A DNA stretch of 64,000 nucleotides from Uliginosibacterium sp036017065 (GTDB taxonomy: Bacteria; Pseudomonadota; Gammaproteobacteria; Burkholderiales; Rhodocyclaceae). The notes under the pieces are model-generated. The model did no database searches. It had not been told where the DNA came from and worked only from the letters and a program-made list of their open reading frames with translations. Location: assembly GCF_036017065.1 (NCBI RefSeq), contig NZ_JAYXHR010000001.1, forward strand, positions 1,488,001-1,552,000, in the 5' to 3' direction. Of the stretch, positions 46,429 through 53,634 are shown piece by piece (position 1 is the first letter of the stretch; every line of letters begins with the position of its first letter). A program made the translations under genes and the position numbers.

Positions 46429-47517
46429 ATGGCCGAGACCCCGCTCGCCGAGCAGATCTTCTACAACCCGCGTCCCACCCTGCGCATCGCCGGGCAGCCG
46501 GACGTGCGCATGAGCAACCTGCTGCTCGCCCTGCGCATGGACGAATCGGAAGGCGGCATGAGCCGCGCCGAACTGCGCTTCTCCAATCTCGCCAGCACCA
46601 CCGACGGCGGCGCCGAGGCCGCCTTCGACGAGAGCTCCGACCTCAAGCTGGGTGCCGAGATCGCGGTGTATTGCGGCGACGCCAGCGCACCGCGCGAAGT
46701 CTTCCGCGGCAAGGTCACCGCGATGGAGCACCTGTTCAGCACCAGCAGCGCACCGCAACTCACCGTGCTCGCCGAAGACGCGCTGCAGGCCGCGCGCATG
46801 GCCCGCCGCAGCAAGGTGTACGACCAGATGTCGCCGGCCGACGTGGTGAACGCCATCGCCAGCGAACTGGGCCTGCGCCCCACCATCACCGGCCTCACCG
46901 CCGGCACCGGCACCTGGGCCCAGGTCGGCGAGAGCGACCTGTCCTTCCTGCGCCGCCTGCTCGCGCGCTTCGACGCCGACCTGCAGATCGTCGGCGAGGC
47001 GTTGCAGGTCTCACCGCGCGGCGACGTACAGCGCGGCACCGTCGAGCTGACGATGTTCTCGCAACTCGCCCGCGCCCGTGTCATCGCGGACCTCGCCGAC
47101 CAGGTGACCGCCACCACCTGCAGCGGTTGGGACCCGGTGAATGGCAGCACCGTGAGCGGCGACGCCTCCGCCCCCACCCACGCCGGCCCCGGCAGTGGCA
47201 AGACCGGTGCGCGCGTGTTGCAGGAGACGCTGGGCGAGCGCAGCGAACACGTCGGCCACCTGGTCGCCAGCAACGACGACGAGGCACGCGCAATCGCGGA
47301 GGCCGCGTTCGACCAGCGTGCGCGTCGCTTCGTGCGCATCGCCGGCGTGGCGGAGGGCAATGCCCAGCTGCGTGTCGGCACCCACGTGAATGTCAGCGGC
47401 CTGTCGAGGCAGTTCGACAACACGTACTACGTGGTGCGGACCTGTCATCTGTACGACCTGGCGCAGGGGTATCGCACGGAGTTCGATGGTGAATGTGCTT
47501 ACCTGGGGGGTGCGTGA
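46429..47517 (+). CDS. Hub/spike base protein (gpD-like, Pvc8 N-terminal part)
   Basis: 362 residues resembling the phage late control D and T4 gp27-like hub: ILLALRMDESEGGMSRAELRFSN-type strands, KVTAMEHLFSTSSAPQLTVLAEDALQAARMARRSKVYDQMSPADVVNAIASELGLRP, ESDLSFLRRLLARFDADLQIVGEALQVSP, and a C-terminal GVTHVNVSGL-type beta domain. The OB-fold spike that is fused in VgrG/Pvc8 is encoded separately after a 937-bp interruption. Confidence 0.88.
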   Translation: MAETPLAEQIFYNPRPTLRIAGQPDVRMSNLLLALRMDESEGGMSRAELRFSNLASTTDGGAEAAFDESSDLKLGAEIAVYCGDASAPREVFRGKVTAMEHLFSTSSAPQLTVLAEDALQAARMARRSKVYDQMSPADVVNAIASELGLRPTITGLTAGTGTWAQVGESDLSFLRRLLARFDADLQIVGEALQVSPRGDVQRGTVELTMFSQLARARVIADLADQVTATTCSGWDPVNGSTVSGDASAPTHAGPGSGKTGARVLQETLGERSEHVGHLVASNDDEARAIAEAAFDQRARRFVRIAGVAEGNAQLRVGTHVNVSGLSRQFDNTYYVVRTCHLYDLAQGYRTEFDGECAYLGGA

Positions 47518-47564
47518 TGGGATACGTCGTTGCGCGCACCTTCCGTGACTGCAGCCGATGTGCG

Positions 47565-48384
47565 CCGTCACTCCTGACGGTCCCTGAGCTTGTCGAAGGG
47601 CGGGAATCCAGTGTCTTTGGATTTCGTTTTCGATTTCGTTCTTGGTTTTGTTCTGCCGGCTGGCGCCATGGGGCAGTGGTCGATCTTGAAGCTGATGCCG
47701 GGACTCGCCCCGGCGGGCGAGGTTCTTTCTTTGTGCGGACAAAGAAAGAACCCAAAGAAAGCCGCCCCGCTTCCGCCGCCGCCTTCGGCGGTGCCCTGCG
47801 CTGCTCGACAAGCCGAGCGGCTCCGCAACTCGCCCTCGCTACGCTCGGTGCTCAAACATGCTCGCCGTCGCGCTACGCGCGATCCCTCGGCTTGTCTGTG
47901 CTGCTCGGCGGCTACAGAGGGGATAGGGTGCCGTGCAGGATTGGTGGGCTGAACGATTGCGCGGGGCGACACGAACAACATCATCAGTCCGAATTTACGA
48001 AGGCCGCATCGCGGCCATGGGCCTTACGCCCAGTGGACATCGCGGCAAGGTTGGTACAACTCCCTCTCCCCTCTGCAGCCGCCGAGCAGCGCAGCGGTGG
48101 CGGGGTATCGCGCGAAGCGCGACGGCGAGGATGTCTGAGCGCGCAGCGCGAGTTCCGCAGCCGCCCGACACCGCGAGCAGCGCAGGGAACCGCGCTTCAG
48201 CGCGGCGGCGAAAGCGGGGCGCGTTCTTTGCCTACTTTCTGCCGCGCAGCAGAAAGTAGGTCGCCCGCCGGGGCGAACTCCCGGCCAAGCGCAACGAACA
48301 GCCACCGGCCCTTCGGCGGGAGCCAGCACGACATCCAAAACAAAAAACAACGTCGCTGGATTCCCGCTTCCGCGGGAATGACGG
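47565..48384. repeat. Large inverted repeat element between hub and spike genes
   Basis: Imperfect inverted arms of about 364 bp (47565-47928) and 324 bp (48061-48384) around a ~130-bp centre. Matching parts in order: CCGTCA..GGAATCCAG against the mirrored CTGGATTCCCGC..ATGACGG; CCGGGACTCGCCCCGGCGGG against its mirror; the hairpins GGTTCTTTCTTTGT-GCGG (47721-47752) and CCTACTTTCTGC-CGCGCA (48231-48260); and GCTGCTCGGCGGC against GCCGCCGAGCAGC. Its open frames are low-complexity and look non-coding. The whole 937-bp spacer 47518-48454 holds only this. Confidence 0.85.
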
Positions 48385-48454
48385 TGCGTGTGGGCAGTTG
48401 CAACGCGGTACGCGGGCAACGAGCGGCGCCCTTCCAGACAGAGGGGAAAAACGC

Positions 48455-49144
48455 ATGAACCGCGACAACATCTTCGACCGCCCCGCTGCCTGGATGCAGG
48501 CCGCTATGCTCGCGCAAGTCGTTTCGCTGGACGACCCCGACCGCCGCAACCGCGTGCAGGTGCGCCTCCTCTCCCACGACTATTCCGAAACCCACGACGC
48601 CCCGATGTGGGCCCGCGTGGTCTCGTCCTTCGCGGGCAACGACCGCGGCGCCTTCTTCATGCCGGAGGTGGACGACGAAGTGCTGGTCGTCTTCGTGCAG
48701 GGCGACATGCGCCACCCGCTGATCGTCGGTGGCCTGTGGAACGGCGCATCGGCGTCGCCGGCGGACATCCAGAGTGGTGGCGACAACCGCTACAAGCGCA
48801 TCAAGTCGAAGAACGGCATCGTCATCACCATGGACGAGCAGCAGGGCCAGGAGACGCTGACGCTGGAAACGCCCGGCGGCCAGACGGTGACGCTGAAGGA
48901 CGGGCCCGGCGAGATCACCGTCGAGGACAGCAACGGCAACAGCGTGAAGCTGGAAGCGGCCGGCATCACCGTGCAGGCCTCGGCCAAGGTCAAGGTGCAG
49001 GCCTCGCAGGTGGAAGTGACGGCCGGCATGGTGAAGGTGGACGCGGCGCTGTCCAAGTTCTCCGGAATGATCAAGTGCGACGTGCTGCAGACCAACTCGG
49101 TCATCAGCACCAGCTACACACCGGGCGCGGGGAACATATGGTGA
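48455..49144 (+). CDS. Spike protein, gp5/VgrG OB-fold-like (phage gpV type)
   Basis: 229 residues. The N-terminal ~100 residues resemble the phage baseplate V/gp5 OB-fold (AQVVSLDDPDRRNRVQVRLLSHD, PMWARVVSSFAGNDRGAFFMPEVDDEVLVVFVQGDMRHPLIVGGLWNG). A beta-helix-like repeat follows (ETLTLETPGGQTVTLKDGPGEITVEDSNGNSVKLEAAGITVQASAKVKVQASQ) that should form the needle. ATG at 48455 with AGAGGGGAAA upstream. It completes the split hub/spike pair. No effector domain is fused. Confidence 0.92.
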   Translation: MNRDNIFDRPAAWMQAAMLAQVVSLDDPDRRNRVQVRLLSHDYSETHDAPMWARVVSSFAGNDRGAFFMPEVDDEVLVVFVQGDMRHPLIVGGLWNGASASPADIQSGGDNRYKRIKSKNGIVITMDEQQGQETLTLETPGGQTVTLKDGPGEITVEDSNGNSVKLEAAGITVQASAKVKVQASQVEVTAGMVKVDAALSKFSGMIKCDVLQTNSVISTSYTPGAGNIW

Positions 49145-49200
49145 GCCCACTCCGCCTGCTCCACGAAACGAAGCAACTGTGCGCAACGCGCACGCGCCGC

Positions 49201-49242
49201 CACGTTTCACCTTTCACGTTTCACGTTTCACCTCCCGAAGGG
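49201..49242. repeat. TTTCACG octamer tract
   Basis: About four copies of CACGTTTCAC-type repeats just upstream of the 569-residue membrane-protein gene. The complement reads GTGAAACG, the same octamer as the tract at 42748-42782. Non-coding. Confidence 0.6.
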
Positions 49243-49250
49243 AGCGCGCG

Positions 49251-50960
49251 ATGAGCCACGACATCGTCCTCGCCCCGCCCGCCGAGCTCGTCAACAACGC
49301 GCTGCCGACACGTCATCGCAGTGCGCCGGCCATCCTGCAGCGCAGTGACGAGGACTTCCTGGAAGCGGTGCTGGAAGGCCTGCGCACCGACGCCAGCCGT
49401 CGCGCGCTGGTCGGCTCGCGTGCGGCGATGAAGCACAAGAGCGGCGCGCTGAAGCTGTTCCAGCCGGTGCAGCGCCAGTTCCACCTTGCGTTGCTGGAGG
49501 CCTTCTGCGACCAGCCCGGTGCACCGCGCCTGGACCCGAAGCGGGTGGAGTCCGCCGGCTTCGTCATCCGCCGCCTGCGCGGCACGGGCAACAACCGCTT
49601 CTACGAAGGCTGGATGCGCATGCGTGGCCGCGTGCGCGGCTGGATGCGCGTGGAGCGCCTGGGCGACGACGACGCCGACCCGCAGTCCGGCTTCCGCCTC
49701 GCGCGCCAGAGCACCGGTGTGGCCGACATCGACCGCGCGCTGCGCACGCTGGACGTGGGCACCGAGAGCACGCAGCTGGAAGAACACATCGTGCCGATGT
49801 TCATGGCGCCGCCCGACGTCTGCAAGGAGGCCGGCAAGACGCTGTTCTACGGCATGCTGCCGACCACCAGCAGCGAGATTGCCGAAGGGCCGGTGAGCCT
49901 GCAGCAACTGCTGGGCGAGAACGCCAAGCCCTTCGGTCCGCAGGACGCCGAGTTCCGCAATCACCTCGTGGAAGGCCTGCGCGGCGAGTCCATGGACTTC
50001 CCGCTGGATGGCGAGACCATGCACCCCGGCTGGTTCGACGCGGTCGAGTCTACGGGTGACGAAAGACCCGCCGGCATGAGCAACGCGCACTGGACCGCGC
50101 TGGTGACGCGCAGCGAGGTGAGCCCCGGCATCCATCGAAACCTGCCGAGCGGCGAAGGTCGCAAGCTGCAGCGGCTCATCGCGCTGCTGCGCCAGCTCGC
50201 GCTGGAGTTCAACGCCTTCGACGAGACGGTGGCGGAGTCGGCCCAACTGCGCACGGTGCTGCGCGAGATCCGCCTGCCGCTGAAGCTGCGACCGGTGAGT
50301 CCCGGCGTGCCCGGCTCGCCGATGAAGCCGCGCGAGTACGTCGATGCCGAGACCTTCTGCAAGCGCGCGGTGAAGGTGCTGCTGGAACGCGACACCAACG
50401 CCACCCGCCCCGAGATGCCGGAGAACTGGCCCTCGCTGGACAGCGCGCTGCGCACCCGCCTCGCCCAGAAACTCTCCGCCTCGCTGAACCGCCGCTTCAC
50501 CGATGTGAAAGGCGCGCCGGGCCGCTATGACGAACCGGATGCGCAGTACGCGATCCGTGCCTTCGTGCGCGAGAAGCCGGCCTGCGGTTGCCCGGCGAAG
50601 GTGCACTGGAGCGATTACAGCGAGCCCTTCGTCATCGCCCCCTGGTTCGAGGGCGCCGGTGCACCGCCGACGCAGGTGACCCTGCCCGACCTGAAGGACA
50701 TCAAGGGCCTGAAGCCCAACGTGTCCTTCGTGGTGCCGCCGTCGCTGCAGGGCCTGCTGGCCGGCAGCCCGAAGGACATGATGGAAGGCAAGGGCACGCC
50801 GGGCAGCGAGTGGGGCCTGACGTGGATCTGCAGCTTCAGCCTGCCGATCATCACGCTGTGCGCCTTCATCGTGCTGAACATCTTCCTGGGCCTGTTCGAC
50901 CTGATCTTCCGCTGGCTCTTCTTCATCAAGATCTGCATCCCCTTCCCGAAGAAGGACTGA
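49251..50960 (+). CDS. eCIS protein with C-terminal membrane hairpin
   Basis: 569 residues, ATG at 49251 after GAAGGGAG. The first ~515 residues are soluble and rich in Arg/Glu, with no family I recognise (FLEAVLEGLRTDASRRALVGSRAAMKHK, VAVLE-type helices, KPACGCPAKVHWSDYSEPFVIAPWFEGA at ~450). Residues W521 to F564 form an uninterrupted hydrophobic stretch (SLPIITLCAFIVLNIFLGLFDLIF, then RWLFFIKICIPF) long enough for two membrane helices, ending PKKD. Such a segment is unexpected in an otherwise soluble injection apparatus and suggests anchoring of the particle to a membrane. It follows the spike gene and precedes the gp25-like gene, inside the baseplate block. Function unknown. Confidence 0.85.
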   Translation: MSHDIVLAPPAELVNNALPTRHRSAPAILQRSDEDFLEAVLEGLRTDASRRALVGSRAAMKHKSGALKLFQPVQRQFHLALLEAFCDQPGAPRLDPKRVESAGFVIRRLRGTGNNRFYEGWMRMRGRVRGWMRVERLGDDDADPQSGFRLARQSTGVADIDRALRTLDVGTESTQLEEHIVPMFMAPPDVCKEAGKTLFYGMLPTTSSEIAEGPVSLQQLLGENAKPFGPQDAEFRNHLVEGLRGESMDFPLDGETMHPGWFDAVESTGDERPAGMSNAHWTALVTRSEVSPGIHRNLPSGEGRKLQRLIALLRQLALEFNAFDETVAESAQLRTVLREIRLPLKLRPVSPGVPGSPMKPREYVDAETFCKRAVKVLLERDTNATRPEMPENWPSLDSALRTRLAQKLSASLNRRFTDVKGAPGRYDEPDAQYAIRAFVREKPACGCPAKVHWSDYSEPFVIAPWFEGAGAPPTQVTLPDLKDIKGLKPNVSFVVPPSLQGLLAGSPKDMMEGKGTPGSEWGLTWICSFSLPIITLCAFIVLNIFLGLFDLIFRWLFFIKICIPFPKKD

Positions 50961-50962
50961 CC

Positions 50963-51355
50963 ATGGCCGATACCTTCCGCCCCCTGCTCGGCTGGCCCTG
51001 GCTGCCCCTTCCCGACGAACACGGCCGCATGGAATGGCCGTCGCTGGAACAGAGCGTGCGCGATGCCATCCGCATCATCCTGAGCACGCGCCCCGGCGAG
51101 CAACTGATGCGCCCCAACTTCGGCGGCGGCCTGGACCGCCTGCTGCACGCGCCCAACACGCTGGCGACGCGTCGCCAGATCCGCGACCTGGTGCAGGACG
51201 CGCTGTCGCGCTGGGAGCGCCGCATCCTGCTGGACGCGGTGGAGGTGTGGGAAGTCCCCGGCCAACCCAGCCACCTGCGCGTCGAGATCGGCTACCGCCT
51301 GGCGCAGAACGGCGCGCCCGCCAACATGAATGTCACTGTCCAACTTGAGGCCTGA
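50963..51355 (+). CDS. Baseplate wedge protein, gpW/gp25-like (Pvc9)
   Basis: 130 residues of the gp25/GpW family: DAIRIILSTRPGEQLMRPNFGGGLDRLLHAPN, RRQIRDLVQDALSRWERRILLDAVEV, SHLRVEIGYRLAQN. It nucleates the sheath on the baseplate. Starts 2 bp after the membrane-protein stop, and the next gene begins 5 bp after it. Confidence 0.95.
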   Translation: MADTFRPLLGWPWLPLPDEHGRMEWPSLEQSVRDAIRIILSTRPGEQLMRPNFGGGLDRLLHAPNTLATRRQIRDLVQDALSRWERRILLDAVEVWEVPGQPSHLRVEIGYRLAQNGAPANMNVTVQLEA

Positions 51356-51360
51356 GCGTC

Positions 51361-53634
51361 ATGCCCATCCTGCCCCCGAGTCTTGACGATCGCCGCTTCG
51401 ACGACCTGGTCGAAGACCTGATCGCCCGCATTCCGGCGCACACGCCGGAGTGGACCAACCCGCGCCTGGGCGACCCCGGCCGTTCGCTGATCGAGCTGTT
51501 CGCCTGGCTGGGCGACACCATCCTGTACCGCGCCAACCTGATTCCCGAGCGCCAGCGCCTGGTGTTCCTCAAGCTGCTGGGCATGGGCCTGCGCCCCGCC
51601 CAACCGGCGCGTGGCGTGGTGAGCCTGTCCTTCGCGCAGCCGACCGAACTGGGCGCGCACAGCATCGCGCCCGGCGCGCGCATCAAGGGCGCCGTGCCCT
51701 TCGAGACGCTGACAGAAACCACCGTGCTGCCGGTGACCGGCGAGGCCTACATCAAGCGCCGCCTCACCGATGCGGAATCCAGCCGCATGGCCGGGGTCAT
51801 CTCCGGCCTGTCGCGCGTGCATCGCCTCAACGGCGCGGTGCGCGGCTACGAGACCACGCCGGTGTTCGCCGAAGGCCGCGCGGAGCCCGCGGGCACCGAC
51901 GTGTTCGCCCGCAGCATCGACCGCGTGCTGTGGATCGCCCTGCTCGCCCCGCAGGCGCCCGACGAGACCGCGCAGCCCACCGTCAACGAAGCCGCCCGCA
52001 AGGCACTGGGCGGTGGCGGCACCGGTGCGCCCTCGCTGCTGTCGGTCGGCCTGGTGCCGGCGCTGAAGATGCCCACCCTGTTCGAGGAAGTGGACATCGC
52101 CACGCCGGTGCCGGTGATGTGGGAGATCGCGACGAAAGGCCGTGGCGCGCTGGACACCGACTACCTCACGCTGGAACCGCTGCCCGGCAGCGACAGCACG
52201 CGCGGCCTCACCCAGCCCGGCACGCTGCGCCTGCCGATGCCGGCCGACTCCTTCCTGTGGGTGCCGCCGAACAACGTCGGCGACAACCCGCGCGCCGGCG
52301 TGGGAGACACGCCGCCGCGCCTGGACGACAGCGCGCGGGCCGCCCGCCTCATCGGCTGGCTGCGCGTCCGTCCGCGCCCCGGCGCGCAGGTGTCCAGCCT
52401 GTCGCTGTCCTGGCTGGGCCTCAACGCGGTGGAAGCCGACCAGCGCGTCACGCTCTCCGGGCAAGTGCTGGGCGTGTCCACCGGCGCAGCCGACCAGGTC
52501 TTCTCGCTGCCGGCACGCAGCGTGGATCGCGAATCGCTGCTCATCGAAGTGGAAGAGACCGGCCGTGGCTACCAGCGCTGGCACCGCGTGGATGACCTCG
52601 CCGCCATCGACGACGACCCCAACGTGGCGCGCGATGCCGGCGTGTTCGAACTGGATGCCGAGGCCGGCACGCTGCGCTTCGGTGACGGCGTACGCGGCCG
52701 CGTGCCGGACCGCCAGATGCGCGTACGCCTGGCCAGCGGCCGCTTCGGCGGTGGCCGTGCCGGCAACCTCGCGGGCGGCAGCCTCGCCGAGATTGCCGCC
52801 ACCCGCATCGACGGCCGCCCTGCACCGGCCATGAAGGTCAGCCAGCCCCTGGCGATGGATGGCGGCGAGGATGCCGAAACCCTCCCGGTGGCGGAGAAGC
52901 GCATCCCGGCGATGCTGCGCCATCGCGAGCGCGCCGTGACCGCCGAGGACTACAAGCTGCTCACCCAGCAGGTGCCAGCGGTGGACGTCGGCCGCGTGGA
53001 GGTGCTGCCGCGCTTCAAGCCGCGCGACCGTCGCTTCGACGTGCCCGGCGTGGTCAGCGTGCTGGCCCTGCCAGTAGCGCCTTTCGGGCCGGCGCCCAAC
53101 CCGCGCCCCGACCGTCCCTTCATCGAACGCGTGCACGCCTACCTGTCGGCGCGCGTGCCGCTGTCGACCGAGCTGTACGTGATCGGCACCGAGTACGTGG
53201 CGCTGGGCGTGTCGGTCGCGGTGCGCATCCGCGAAGGCCACGCGCGCGACAAGGTGCTGTACGAAGTGCGCGAGGCGATCCGCCGCCTGCTGTGGCCGCT
53301 GGCGCCCGGCGGTGCCGAACAGACGGGCTGGCCGCTGGGCCGTGATGTGCGCGAACGCGAGCTGGAAGTGGAAGTGTCGCGCGTGGCCGGTGTGCTGGAA
53401 GTCGGCGGCCTCAACCTGTTCCGCCGCAATGGCGACGACTGGGCCATCCTGCCGCGAGCCAGCGTGGATGCCACCCAGACGCTGTCGCTGTCCGCCTGGC
53501 AACTGCCCGAGCTGCTGTCGGTGGTGGCCATCGAGTCCAGCGGTGGCGGCGCGCCCACCGACCTGCGCGCAGTGCCCAACCCCTTCGCGCAGAACAACGC
53601 CGTGGCGGTGCCCGTTGTGCCGGAGTTCTGCTGA
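51361..53634 (+). CDS. Baseplate J-like protein (Pvc11/gp6-like)
   Basis: 757 residues. Begins with the standard LDDRRFDDLVEDLIARIPAHTPEWTN, GRSLIELFAWLGDTILYRANLIPERQRLVFLKLLGMGLRPAQPARGVVSLSF. The middle has the beta-rich gpJ insert (residues ~400-560: FGDGVRGRVPDRQMRVRLASGR). C-terminal wedge helices include HRERAVTAEDYKLLTQQVPAV. Stop overlaps the next ATG. A core baseplate wedge. Confidence 0.95.
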   Translation: MPILPPSLDDRRFDDLVEDLIARIPAHTPEWTNPRLGDPGRSLIELFAWLGDTILYRANLIPERQRLVFLKLLGMGLRPAQPARGVVSLSFAQPTELGAHSIAPGARIKGAVPFETLTETTVLPVTGEAYIKRRLTDAESSRMAGVISGLSRVHRLNGAVRGYETTPVFAEGRAEPAGTDVFARSIDRVLWIALLAPQAPDETAQPTVNEAARKALGGGGTGAPSLLSVGLVPALKMPTLFEEVDIATPVPVMWEIATKGRGALDTDYLTLEPLPGSDSTRGLTQPGTLRLPMPADSFLWVPPNNVGDNPRAGVGDTPPRLDDSARAARLIGWLRVRPRPGAQVSSLSLSWLGLNAVEADQRVTLSGQVLGVSTGAADQVFSLPARSVDRESLLIEVEETGRGYQRWHRVDDLAAIDDDPNVARDAGVFELDAEAGTLRFGDGVRGRVPDRQMRVRLASGRFGGGRAGNLAGGSLAEIAATRIDGRPAPAMKVSQPLAMDGGEDAETLPVAEKRIPAMLRHRERAVTAEDYKLLTQQVPAVDVGRVEVLPRFKPRDRRFDVPGVVSVLALPVAPFGPAPNPRPDRPFIERVHAYLSARVPLSTELYVIGTEYVALGVSVAVRIREGHARDKVLYEVREAIRRLLWPLAPGGAEQTGWPLGRDVRERELEVEVSRVAGVLEVGGLNLFRRNGDDWAILPRASVDATQTLSLSAWQLPELLSVVAIESSGGGAPTDLRAVPNPFAQNNAVAVPVVPEFC

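Noticed and set aside
47493..48458. Long open frames in the hub-spike spacer
   Set aside because: They cross the large inverted repeat, are low in complexity and change frame identity between the two arms, as expected of repeats and not genes.
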